Shown here: in pieces, positions 17,364 to 24,716 of the stretch
Layout of the letters: each line of letters starts with the position of its first letter
Numbering within the stretch: the stretch's first letter is position 1
Origin: Hymenobacter citatus
GTDB lineage: Bacteria; Bacteroidota; Bacteroidia; Cytophagales; Hymenobacteraceae
Length of the DNA: 64,000 nucleotides
Direction: 5' to 3'
Assembly (NCBI RefSeq): GCF_014333615.1
Contig: NZ_JACSCY010000017.1
Span: 1 to 64,000, forward strand
The notes under the pieces: generated by a model
The model's input: only the letters and a program-made list of their open reading frames with translations
Databases searched by the model: none
Told to the model about the DNA's origin: nothing
Position numbers and translations under genes: made by a program

Positions 17364-18101
17364 ATGAAAACCAGCACCAAACTTTTGCTTGTCGGAATCC
17401 TGATCCTGGTGGCCTCGCTGGCTACCTACAACGTGGCTCTGCGCGCCGAGTACAACCGCGGCGAGTTCCGCAACCCCTACCGCGACTACAGCGCCTTAAC
17501 GCTACGCGATTTTGATGAGGTAGAGCTAGCGCCCGGCAGCCGCTTAACCGTGAAAATCGAAGCCGGCCCGTTTGCCGTGCGGCAACACAACAAAGCCGAT
17601 TCGATACAGGTGGTGCAAACCGGGCGCCGCCTGCGCATCATCGACCTCGCCAAGCAACGCAACTCGCGCAGCCATTGGACGCCAAATGTCGTCGTCGTGA
17701 ACTGCCCCCGCTTGGCTATGCTACTCGTCAACTCCTCCGCGGCCGGTGTGGCCCAAGCGCCTCCGGCAATGCCCTTGAATCCGGATTTGCCTTCAGCCGT
17801 TGTACAGCTGAACGGCTTCCACCAAGACAGCCTGCTTCTCGCTGCCGATCAGAACGCTTCGGTGGAGCTGGGGCAGAACCAACTGGGGCAACTGCGGGTA
17901 GTGGCCGGCACCACGCCCGGCAGTACAGCCAACGTGCGCATCGCCAAAACCAATACCATTGGGGCGGCGCGGCTGAACTTTCAGCATAACAGTGCCTTCA
18001 CGCTGGATGCGCCCACGATTTCCGACCTGCGCTACCAGTTCTCGGATAGTGTTCGGGCCACGCTGCCCGGTGCGGCGCTGCGTGCCTTGGCACGCGAATA
18101 G
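17364..18101 (+). CDS. DUF2807-like exported protein
   Basis: A 245-residue protein with a single N-terminal hydrophobic segment (LLLVGILILVASLATYNVAL) serving as signal or anchor. The rest is beta-rich, with FDEVELAPGSRLTVKIEAGP at the start, the typical opening of DUF2807 'head GIN' domains seen in Bacteroidota envelope proteins. It begins 2 nt after the GntR stop, so it is the fourth gene of the ABC operon. Function unknown; likely a periplasmic partner or a sensor of the envelope state handled by the transporter (inference). Confidence 0.75.
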   Translation: MKTSTKLLLVGILILVASLATYNVALRAEYNRGEFRNPYRDYSALTLRDFDEVELAPGSRLTVKIEAGPFAVRQHNKADSIQVVQTGRRLRIIDLAKQRNSRSHWTPNVVVVNCPRLAMLLVNSSAAGVAQAPPAMPLNPDLPSAVVQLNGFHQDSLLLAADQNASVELGQNQLGQLRVVAGTTPGSTANVRIAKTNTIGAARLNFQHNSAFTLDAPTISDLRYQFSDSVRATLPGAALRALARE

Positions 18102-18110
18102 GGTAGGGCG

Positions 18111-18788
18111 ATGGTCAGTATCTTCTATGCGTGTTGCATTCTCCTACCCCTCGCGGCTACGGCGGTAGCGCTGGGGGTAGGGGGCTGGCTGCGGCGGCTC
18201 TATGTGGTGGGCACCCGCCTCTTGCTGGGCGCGTTTATGCTGGGCGGCGGCCTCTATAAGCTCTCCGATAATCACATTCCGGGGCTGATGGGGCCGCCTA
18301 TGGACCACGCCTTTCTGGCCCAGCACAGCCTGGAAATCTTCGCCCAGTTCATTGGGGTGGCGCAGCTGCTGATTGGCATATTGCTGCTCACGGGCCGCTT
18401 TGCCCTGCTGGGTGCACTGATGCTGGTGCCCATGTGGCTGAACATCATTTTCCTTACTTGGTCGCAGCACTGGGTGGGCACGCCCTACTTAGTTACGGGG
18501 TTTCTGGTGCTCACGCTGGGCCTACTGCTGCACGACTACCCCCGCCTGAAGTTCCTGCTCTACCCGCCCGCTCACCCGGCCGCGCTGCACCAACTGCCGC
18601 TCCGCACCGGCCCGGCTGGTGCGGAAGTGCTCTGGGGGCTAGGCGTGGCCGTCGTTGTGGGCGGCAGCCTACTGTATCCGGTTTCCATCGGGCTGATGCT
18701 GGGCGTGATGGGGGTAGGGCTGCTGCTGGTGCTAGGGGCCGGTGGCTGGCTGTGGCGCCATCGGAAACCCGGCGTATCTGCGGGCTAG
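18111..18788 (+). CDS. DoxX-like membrane protein
   Basis: A 225-residue membrane protein with six or seven helices. The segment LLLGAFMLGGGLYKLSDN and FAQFIGVAQLLIGILLLTGRFALLGALML follow the DoxX pattern. It starts 9 nt after the preceding gene and so belongs to the end of the ABC-GntR operon. DoxX-family proteins are tied to redox or thiosulfate handling in some organisms, but nothing here fixes a function. Confidence 0.7.
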   Translation: MVSIFYACCILLPLAATAVALGVGGWLRRLYVVGTRLLLGAFMLGGGLYKLSDNHIPGLMGPPMDHAFLAQHSLEIFAQFIGVAQLLIGILLLTGRFALLGALMLVPMWLNIIFLTWSQHWVGTPYLVTGFLVLTLGLLLHDYPRLKFLLYPPAHPAALHQLPLRTGPAGAEVLWGLGVAVVVGGSLLYPVSIGLMLGVMGVGLLLVLGAGGWLWRHRKPGVSAG

Positions 18789-18894
18789 CGCAGTTGTGGC
18801 TGATGTACAGAATGTTGGTGAATGCCGTGAATAGTCTAACCCGCAGCGGTGTGGGTCGTTCTATGCTAAACCTTCCACCAACCACTATTCTGTT

Positions 18895-19401
18895 ATGTCA
18901 GCCGCCATCCGACCCCAGGAGCTAGATACGCTCAAGGATAAAATCAAAGACATCCGCTACGCCATCCTTACCACGCAGGAAGCCGACGGCGACTTCCACA
19001 GCCGCCCCATGTACACGCACGGCCTCGACGACGACGGCACGCTGTGGTTTTTCACCTACGAGGACTCGCGCAAAGTAGAAGAAATCAAAGCCAATAGCCG
19101 GGTAGGCATCAACTATTCCAACGAAAGTGCCGAGACCTACGTGAGCCTAGCTGGTACTGCCGAAGTCCGGAAAGACAAGGCCAAAATCGACGCGCTTTGG
19201 AACGACGGCCTGAAAGCGTGGTTCCCGAAAGGCAAAGATGACCCGAACATCACCCTGCTCAAAATCGATTTCCACCAGGCCGAGTACTGGGACAAGCCCG
19301 GCGGCAAGGTCAACAGCCTGTTTCAGATGGCTAAAGGTGCCCTCACCGGCCAGCCCGACACCAGCGGCCGCAACGAGAAATTTGGCGATGAGCCGCGCTA
19401 A
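18895..19401 (+). CDS. Pyridoxamine 5'-phosphate oxidase-like stress protein
   Basis: A 168-residue split-barrel flavin-binding-fold protein of the general stress protein 26 type. YAILTTQEADGDFHSRPM is the usual opening, followed by LWFFTYEDSRKVEEI and VGINYS strands. True PdxH active-site residues are not obvious, so oxidation of pyridoxamine phosphate is unlikely. Members bind FMN, FAD or F420. It is separated from the preceding operon by 106 bp and is likely its own unit. Confidence 0.85.
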   Translation: MSAAIRPQELDTLKDKIKDIRYAILTTQEADGDFHSRPMYTHGLDDDGTLWFFTYEDSRKVEEIKANSRVGINYSNESAETYVSLAGTAEVRKDKAKIDALWNDGLKAWFPKGKDDPNITLLKIDFHQAEYWDKPGGKVNSLFQMAKGALTGQPDTSGRNEKFGDEPR

Positions 19402-19427
19402 GCGGCTCTGCACAAACACGTAATCAG

Positions 19428-19612
19428 GACTTGCGTACTGAGCGTGTGCCGGTCCGACGCCGTAGGCGTCCGACCGGTATCGTAGCGGATGCTCGCGCCG
19501 CGTGGGTAGGCGGGCTGCAAGCGTCAGCACGCGGCTCATTCAACGATGACCGGTTGGACGCCTACGGCGTCGGACCGGCAGACGTCTGCACACGCTTAGC
19601 GCGTAAGTCCTG
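19428..19612. repeat. Palindromic repeat pair, family A copy 2
   Basis: Inner arms GCCGGTCCGACGCCGTAGGC at 19448 and its near-complement ending 19579 are each self-palindromic. An outer arm AGGACTTGCG at the left and CGTAAGTCCT at the right extend the inversion to about 185 bp. It fills the 319-bp gap between the stress protein and the barrel protein, together with the hairpin at 19622. Confidence 0.85.
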
Positions 19613-19621
19613 GTAACCACA

Positions 19622-19662
19622 ATATGCCCAACGGTATTCGCAAAGAATAGCGTTGGGCATAT
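19622..19662. terminator. Long hairpin, terminator-like
   Basis: A 12-bp outer stem ATATGCCCAACG/CGTTGGGCATAT continues inward with TATTC/GAATA. It is followed on the plus strand by an AT-rich tract rather than a clean T-run. It most likely ends transcription before the barrel gene. Confidence 0.55.
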
Positions 19663-19720
19663 ATATTTATGCCGTACAGCTGGCGCTTCGGTTGAGGCAG
19701 CTACCAGGCTGCCTTTTTGC

Positions 19721-20383
19721 ATGAAACACACGCTACTCCTTATCGGGTTGCTGGGGCTGCCTACCCTACTCACGGCTCGACCAACCATCGGCCAAGCTTC
19801 CCACCGCCCTGGCAAGCCAGCGCCGGTCGCGCCTTCTGACGGCGAAAAGCGAGCAGTAGTATTTGGCGTGCGAGCCGGCGCCAACCTCATCAATATGAAC
19901 TTCAATCGGGGGGTGCCCCGCCCCGCCGTGCCGGTAGCGGCCAGCTACCGGGTAGGCGCCGTGGCGGGCCTGACAATGCGCGTGCCGCTGGGCCACAAAT
20001 GGGCGCTGGAGCAAGACTACCTGCTCGCCCAAATGCGCGGCGCCAACAAAACCACCAATAGCCAGTACAGCTTCGCCTACCTTTCCCTACCCCTCACGGT
20101 GCGCTACCAAGTGGTGCCACGCCTGTGGGTGGTGGCCGGCCCTCAGTTCGACCTGTTGATTCGGGCGGAGCAAACCGCGGCCGGCACCACCACCAACACC
20201 ACCCACGACACGGAGGAGCGCAGCATCCTGAGCACCGTCGGCGTGGCCGTGCAGCTGACCAACCGCCTGAGTCTGACGGCCCGCTACCTGCGCGGCTTCA
20301 ACCACGTGGGCCTGGGCCAGCGCTCCAGCGTGGAGGAGTTCAAGTACGAAGGCGCGCAGCTAACGGCGGGTTTCGAGTTTTGA
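19721..20383 (+). CDS. Outer-membrane beta-barrel protein (PorT-like)
   Basis: A 220-residue exported protein with a signal peptide (MKHTLLLIGLLGLPTLLTARP). It then shows alternating polar/hydrophobic strands ending in Phe (GAQLTAGFEF), as in small eight-stranded barrels of the outer-membrane-protein-beta-barrel/PorT family. VVFGVRAGANLINMNF is the typical first strand. Function unknown. It is bracketed by family A repeats at 19428-19612 and 20405-20547. Confidence 0.82.
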   Translation: MKHTLLLIGLLGLPTLLTARPTIGQASHRPGKPAPVAPSDGEKRAVVFGVRAGANLINMNFNRGVPRPAVPVAASYRVGAVAGLTMRVPLGHKWALEQDYLLAQMRGANKTTNSQYSFAYLSLPLTVRYQVVPRLWVVAGPQFDLLIRAEQTAAGTTTNTTHDTEERSILSTVGVAVQLTNRLSLTARYLRGFNHVGLGQRSSVEEFKYEGAQLTAGFEF

Positions 20384-20404
20384 ACTGTTGTGAGTGGGTC
20401 GCCT

Positions 20405-20547
20405 GCCGGTCCGATGCCGTAGGCGTCCGACCGGTTGTCGCAAGCTGACATCCGCGCCGCGTGCTACAAGCATCGGAAACAGCAGCGCGAGGCCTGCCCA
20501 ACGTCAGCAGGCGGCAACCGGTCGGACGCCTACGGCGTCGGACCGGC
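20405..20547. repeat. Palindromic repeat pair, family A copy 3
   Basis: Left unit GCCGGTCCGATGCCGTAGGC and right unit CCTACGGCGTCGGACCGGC are in inverted orientation and are nearly identical to copy 2 at both ends but diverged in the middle. The right end overlaps the 3' end of the minus-strand GNAT gene and supplies its stop codon. Confidence 0.88.
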
Positions 20548-21096
20548 AGACGACGCCAGGTAAATCGGCCGCGTGAGCTGGTACTGCATCAGGTCAAGAT
20601 ACTGCTCGTTTTTGCGCACATGCTGGTGCAGCTCGGCTTCCCAGTGCATGCCGGCGCGTTGCATTACTTTGCCGGAAGCCGGGTTTTCAGTCAAATGCGT
20701 GGCAAATATTTTATGCAGCTCCAGCGTTTCGAAGCCAAAAGCCAGCACGGCCCGCAGCGCTTCCGTGGCAAAGCCCTTGTTCCAGAACGGCTTGCCTACC
20801 CAGTAGCCTGCCTCAGCCCGGTTGAAACGCGGCTCCACGGTGATGCCAATGCCGCCGATAAATTGATTAGTCTCCCGCAGCTCGATGGCAAATACCTGGT
20901 GCAAGCCGCTGGCAAAACCCTGGTTGGCAGCGTTCAGCCAATAGATGGCGTCCGATTCTGCGTATGGATGCGGAATGTTCAGCGTCATGTGGGCTACTGT
21001 TGGCTCGTTGGCCAGTTGTACGATGGTTGGAATATCGTGAGCCTGCGGCTGGCGCAGCAATAGGCGTTCCGTATTCAGGGTAGGATATGCGTTCAT
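20530..21096 (-). CDS. GNAT family N-acetyltransferase (RimJ/RimL type)
   Basis: A 188-residue acetyltransferase. It opens LNTERLLLRQPQAHDIP and has GYWVGKPFWNKGFATEALRAVL, the acetyl-CoA pyrophosphate-binding segment, then HLTENPASGKVMQRAGM, the classic RimJ-like ending. Targets may be protein N-termini or small molecules. The ATG at 21096 (MNAYPTLNTERL) is the family start; an earlier in-frame ATG adds unrelated residues. The final residues SSAGPTP and the TAG stop are encoded by the family A repeat, so the native C-terminus was probably replaced or extended by the insertion. Confidence 0.88.
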   Translation of the reverse strand: MNAYPTLNTERLLLRQPQAHDIPTIVQLANEPTVAHMTLNIPHPYAESDAIYWLNAANQGFASGLHQVFAIELRETNQFIGGIGITVEPRFNRAEAGYWVGKPFWNKGFATEALRAVLAFGFETLELHKIFATHLTENPASGKVMQRAGMHWEAELHQHVRKNEQYLDLMQYQLTRPIYLASSAGPTP

Positions 21097-21204
21097 GCAC
21101 GCAAGGTAGCTGCGGCAGTGGGTTGGCCGTTGTAGCACAGCCGATATGGTATTGGGAAATTTCAATACGCGTGCGTAAGCTGCCAGCCCAAATCAATCTT
21201 GCTG

Positions 21205-22713
21205 ATGTCTGAACCTTTGCTCGCCCTCGAAAACGTCACTGTTCGTCACCTCAACCGCGTTCTGTTTTCAAATCTGACTTTTCGGTTGGAACCCGGCCAG
21301 CACTGGGCGCTGGTGGGCGAAAGTGGTTCTGGCAAAAGCGCCCTGCTCACCACCCTGGCCGGCCAGCTGACCATCACCGGCGGCCGGGCCACCTACTCCC
21401 AACTCGATGCCCTGGCCCAGGAACGCGCCGCCGCCACCCACGACCCGCTCTTCACGTGGCGCCGCCTGGTGAGCTTGGTGCCCGCCCGGCCCAGCTTCCG
21501 CACGCTGGCCAACACCACCGACATCTACTACCAGCAGCGCTTCAACGCCACCGATACCGACAGCGTGCCCACCGTAGAAGACTACCTGCGGGCCGTGCCC
21601 CTGGCCGCCGCCGCACCCCACTGGACCTACGAGCGGGTAGCAACGCTGCTGCGCCTGACGCACTTGCAGGCCCAGCGCCTCATCAAGCTCTCCAACGGCG
21701 AAACCCGCCGCCTGCTGCTGGCTGCGGCCCTGCTCCGCAACCCCGCGCTGCTCCTGCTCGACATGCCCCTCACCGGCCTCGACGCGCAAAGCCGCGCCGC
21801 CTTCGATGAGTTGCTGGCGGCCATCATGGCCTCGGGTATTACGGTGATAATGGCGACCAGCCCGCACGAGGTGCCGGCCGGCATCACGCACGTGGCGGTG
21901 TTGCAAGCGGGTAGGGTAGCGGCAACCGTGGAGAAGGCCGGTTTTCACCCCGACCAGCTCACCGCAGCCGGCTTGCCTACCCTGGATGAAACCGAGCTGC
22001 GCGCCCTGCTGGCCCTCACGCCGCCCCCGCAGTTCCAAACCATCGTGCGCCTCGACGACGTGACCATCAGCTATGGCAACAAAACGGTGCTCGACCACAT
22101 CAACTGGGAAGTGAAGCCCGGCGAGCGGTGGGCGCTGACCGGCCCCAACGGCGCCGGCAAAAGCACCCTGCTCAGCCTGCTCAACGGCGACAACCCCCAG
22201 GCCTACCGCCAGCGCATCACGCTCTTCGACCGGCGGCGCGGCAGCGGCGAGAGTATCTGGGACATCAAACGCCAGATCGGGTTTGTGTCGCCGGAGCTGT
22301 TCCAGTACTTCCCGGCCCGGCAAAGCTGCCTGCACATCATCGAGTCGGGCTTCTACGAAACGCTGGGCCTGCTCCGCCCCAGCCAACCCGACAAGGCCGC
22401 CATTGCCCGCCGCTGGCTACGCCTACTGGGCCTGGAGGAGCACGCCGCTACCCCCTTCCGCCAGGTAGCTACCAGCGTGCAGCGCCTATGCCTGCTGGCC
22501 CGCGCCCTGGTGCGCAACCCGCCCCTCTACCTCTTCGACGAGCCCTGCCAGGGCCTCGACGCCCAGCAGCAACAACACTTCCGCCACGTCCTCGACCGCA
22601 TCTGCCAAGTCAGCAACGTCACGCTCATCTACGTGAGCCACTACCCCCACGAAATCCCGCAAAGCGTGACGCAGGTGCTGCGGCTGGAGCAGGGTAGGCG
22701 GGTGGAAGGGTAG
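21205..22713 (+). CDS. ModF-like protein with two ABC ATPase domains
   Basis: A 502-residue soluble protein with two ATPase domains. Domain 1 has Walker A GESGSGKSA near residue 37, signature LSNGETRRL near 162, and Walker B LLLLDMPLTGLD with Met in place of the catalytic Glu. Domain 2 has Walker A GPNGAGKST near 312, a degenerate signature TSVQRLCLL near 420, and an intact LYLFDEPCQGLD. Organisation matches ModF/PhrA, whose role (molybdenum-related or photorepair) is unsettled. The two defects complement each other, leaving one competent composite ATP site. There is no membrane partner nearby. The start is the ATG at 21205, not the upstream TTG. Confidence 0.88.
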   Translation: MSEPLLALENVTVRHLNRVLFSNLTFRLEPGQHWALVGESGSGKSALLTTLAGQLTITGGRATYSQLDALAQERAAATHDPLFTWRRLVSLVPARPSFRTLANTTDIYYQQRFNATDTDSVPTVEDYLRAVPLAAAAPHWTYERVATLLRLTHLQAQRLIKLSNGETRRLLLAAALLRNPALLLLDMPLTGLDAQSRAAFDELLAAIMASGITVIMATSPHEVPAGITHVAVLQAGRVAATVEKAGFHPDQLTAAGLPTLDETELRALLALTPPPQFQTIVRLDDVTISYGNKTVLDHINWEVKPGERWALTGPNGAGKSTLLSLLNGDNPQAYRQRITLFDRRRGSGESIWDIKRQIGFVSPELFQYFPARQSCLHIIESGFYETLGLLRPSQPDKAAIARRWLRLLGLEEHAATPFRQVATSVQRLCLLARALVRNPPLYLFDEPCQGLDAQQQQHFRHVLDRICQVSNVTLIYVSHYPHEIPQSVTQVLRLEQGRRVEG

Positions 22714-22742
22714 GAAACTGTCATGCTGAGCGCACGCCGCAG

Positions 22743-22892
22743 TCGCTCGGCTATGCCGAGTGACGACTACGCCCAAGCAGCTCTGCTGCGCGCGTCTGCC
22801 TGACGTTAGCGCAGCCTTGCCCATATGGCACATACGGATTCGGGGCAAAGCCCCTCAAGCGTAGAACTCACTCGGCACAGCCGAGCGAGTGC
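22743..22892. repeat. REP-pair element, left of RAYT gene
   Basis: The order is CTCGGCTATGCCGAG hairpin, GCAGCTCTGCTGC hairpin, about 45 nt of spacer, GGGGCAAAGCCCC hairpin, then CTCGGCACAGCCGAG hairpin. The outer hairpins are inverted copies of each other. The same units in the same order occur at 23568-23719, so the transposase gene lies between two direct copies. GTAG precedes the last hairpin, reminiscent of the conserved tetranucleotide of REP sequences. Confidence 0.88.
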
Positions 22893-22943
22893 GGCGGGAG
22901 TGCGGCGGTGCGGCGTGCGTAGAGGCATCGATACAAAACGAAT

Positions 22944-23474
22944 TTATAGAGGTAGTGTTTGGAGAGGGCTGAAATAGCAGGCACTGCTCAGAGGGTAGTG
23001 TTCTGGTGCTGTAACTAAGCCAGCCGCTACCGGATTATTATGAATATAATCCATCTTCTGCTGTACTACGGCCGGTGTCCAGAGCGGAATAGGGAAAGTG
23101 GTTTTTTGCCAAAACATATACTGTTCGTTTTGGCGTTGTGGTCGGGCATAATACGCGAACAAGCGCATCATCCACTCTCGGCGGCTTTCCTGCTCATTCT
23201 CGGCAATAGCTTTGAGCAGCTGTCGGGCTGTATGCGCTTTCAAGTCACGCAATATGTCGCTGAGGTTACCCTCCGTTCGAGCAGCAATCAGATGAATATG
23301 ACTGCTCATAATGACGTAAGCATACACCTCCAACCCTTTATGATGCTGGCAATATCGTAGGCTATCAAGAATAATATCTGTGTATTGCGGGCGAATAAAT
23401 ACATCTACCCATCCTACTACAGTCAACGTTAAAAAGAACAATCCTCCGGGGTACGCTTTACGAAGTTCTGACAC
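22944..23474 (-). CDS. REP-associated tyrosine transposase (RAYT)
   Basis: A 176-residue Y1-type HUH transposase of the IS200-related, REP-associated group. The HUH pair is in YVIMSSHIHLIA near residue 55 and the candidate nucleophile Tyr is in KMDYIHNNPVAAGLV near residue 143. The start is GTG at 23474; no in-frame ATG precedes it. RAYTs cut single-stranded DNA at REP hairpins and are thought to disseminate them. Here the gene lies between two 150-bp REP-pair elements, with a further single hairpin at 24087, so the block is a compact 'REPtron'. The frame appears intact. Confidence 0.9.
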   Translation of the reverse strand: MSELRKAYPGGLFFLTLTVVGWVDVFIRPQYTDIILDSLRYCQHHKGLEVYAYVIMSSHIHLIAARTEGNLSDILRDLKAHTARQLLKAIAENEQESRREWMMRLFAYYARPQRQNEQYMFWQKTTFPIPLWTPAVVQQKMDYIHNNPVAAGLVTAPEHYPLSSACYFSPLQTLPL

Positions 23475-23567
23475 AGGAAATAGAATTATGTATTGAAGCT
23501 AAACATAGTGCGCAACATGTCAATTCACAATTCCTGTACGCCGCACTCCCCACACTTCCCGCACCCC

Positions 23568-23719
23568 GCACTCGCTCGGCTGCGCCGAGTGAGCCCTACG
23601 CTCAAGCAGCTCTGCTGCGTGCGGTTGTGGTCGTTAGGTAGTATTGTTCAAGCGGCGCGGCCGAATTCGGGGCAGAGCCCCTCAAGCGTAAGTCTCACTC
23701 GGCGCAGCCGAGCGAGTGC
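23568..23719. repeat. REP-pair element, right of RAYT gene
   Basis: A perfect outer inversion: GCACTCGCTCGGCTGCGCCG... at 23568 is the reverse complement of the 23694-23719 end. Inside lie GCAGCTCTGCTGC and GGGGCAGAGCCCC hairpins, in the same order as in the left copy. The middle spacer differs from the left copy, showing conservation of the hairpin modules only. Confidence 0.9.
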
Positions 23720-23731
23720 GCGTAGTAGCCA

Positions 23732-24022
23732 TCAGATATACCGGACTTGGGCCATGATACTTTCCCGCAACTGCCGTTTCAGCGCATCTGGTGTTACGAG
23801 GTCTATTTTCCGGTGCAAGGCATTTTTCAACAGCTTTTCCAACTCGAAAAAATCCCGCCCTAGTGGTTCTGTAAACTCCGCCAAGATATCCACGTCGCTT
23901 TCCGGACCCGGTTGCCCAGTAGCAAAGGAGCCAAAATACCACAACCGCCGCACATGAAATCGGGAAGCTAACAGCGGCTTTAGGTCGCGGAGGATTGCTT
24001 TAAGTTGTTGTTGGGTTTGCAT
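23732..24022 (-). CDS. Minimal nucleotidyltransferase (MNT/MntA-like), no HEPN partner
   Basis: A 96-residue protein with the nucleotidyltransferase signature FGSFATGQPGPESDVDILAEF (GSxxxGxxxxxSDxD) near residue 31 and a later Asp in KIDLVTPDAL. MNT proteins of this size usually act as antitoxins that AMPylate a neighbouring HEPN RNase. No HEPN-like ORF is visible on either side, so it is an orphan or the toxin has been lost. It sits 12 bp from the right REP-pair element, with another REP hairpin upstream, suggesting rearrangement here. The start is ATG at 24022. Confidence 0.88.
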   Translation of the reverse strand: MQTQQQLKAILRDLKPLLASRFHVRRLWYFGSFATGQPGPESDVDILAEFTEPLGRDFFELEKLLKNALHRKIDLVTPDALKRQLRESIMAQVRYI

Positions 24023-24086
24023 GGTAGCAGGATTCGGTAGTTAGTAGAGTTTGGTCACGTTTAGGGTAGGTACCTTAAACGCAGTC

Positions 24087-24112
24087 CTCACTCGGCATAT
24101 CTGAGCGAGTGC
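24087..24112. repeat. Single diverged REP hairpin
   Basis: CTCACTCGGC, a short loop, then GAGCGAGTGC, a lone copy of the outer hairpin of the RAYT-flanking elements. It carries mismatches in the loop and stem (CGGC versus CTGAG). Confidence 0.7.
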
Positions 24113-24137
24113 GAGTTATAGGCATACGGCAACGAAC

Positions 24138-24641
24138 TCACAAAACTATAAAACCTGATTCTGGTAAACTTTTTACTGGTAGCTTTCTCCTCGCCATATG
24201 TATAATCACAGCTATAACATGACGCAGATTTTTGGCTCTGATATCGTTCAGGTCATAGCGGTGACAATCATCATTATAAAGTATCTTCTTAATTCTCCCA
24301 TCTTCACTTATTGTCAACGTGGACTGGCTACCCCTAGGAATAACTCTTTCGGTGCATAAAGCTGTAACCTCTGTAGGTAGTACGTAATAGTTTATATCAG
24401 ACAGCTCCTTGTAAATACTATCTAGCTGTGTTTGACTAAATTTAATGTTGACTGTGGTATCACCTGCAAAAATAATTTCTCTAGTAAAAGTTTGAGTAGC
24501 ATTACTGATATACACTTTATCATACCCATAAATTAAATGAACTGAGAAGTTAGTGGGAGCATGCGATTTATAATTGCATGATGAAAGAAGTAGAAGAATG
24601 CTTGAAAGGAAAAGGTAGTGGATACGGAAGCGACTTTCCAT
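24138..24641 (-). CDS. AT-rich hypothetical lipoprotein
   Basis: A 167-residue protein with a type II signal peptide (LFLSSILLLLSSC, lipobox cysteine at 22). The mature part has no motif I recognise; it contains three further Cys residues and a mixed alpha/beta composition. Base composition is visibly AT-rich compared with flanking core genes, and it lies in the RAYT/MNT patch, so recent acquisition is likely. It is upstream of the MNT gene on the same strand with about 115 bp between them. Function unknown. Confidence 0.72.
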   Translation of the reverse strand: MESRFRIHYLFLSSILLLLSSCNYKSHAPTNFSVHLIYGYDKVYISNATQTFTREIIFAGDTTVNIKFSQTQLDSIYKELSDINYYVLPTEVTALCTERVIPRGSQSTLTISEDGRIKKILYNDDCHRYDLNDIRAKNLRHVIAVIIHMARRKLPVKSLPESGFIVL

Positions 24642-24652
24642 GTTACAAAATC

Positions 24653-24692
24653 AAAACCCCCGCGCCAGCCTTTCAGCCAACGCGGGGGTTCT
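24653..24692 (-). terminator. Intrinsic terminator of icd
   Basis: A 10-bp stem AACCCCCGCG/CGCGGGGGTT with a 16-nt loop. Read on the minus strand it is followed by TTTTGATTTT. It lies 25 bp after the icd stop. Confidence 0.88.
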
Positions 24693-24716
24693 TATTATTT
24701 GGCCTAAGCCAACTTA

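Noticed and set aside
21268..22386. 372-codon antisense frame opposite the ModF-like gene
   Set aside because: Gly/Gln/Val-rich shadow; both ATPase domains read on the plus strand.
22720..24112. Possible CRISPR array
   Set aside because: Repeats are palindromic hairpins of differing spacing, not regularly spaced direct repeats; no cas genes are present.
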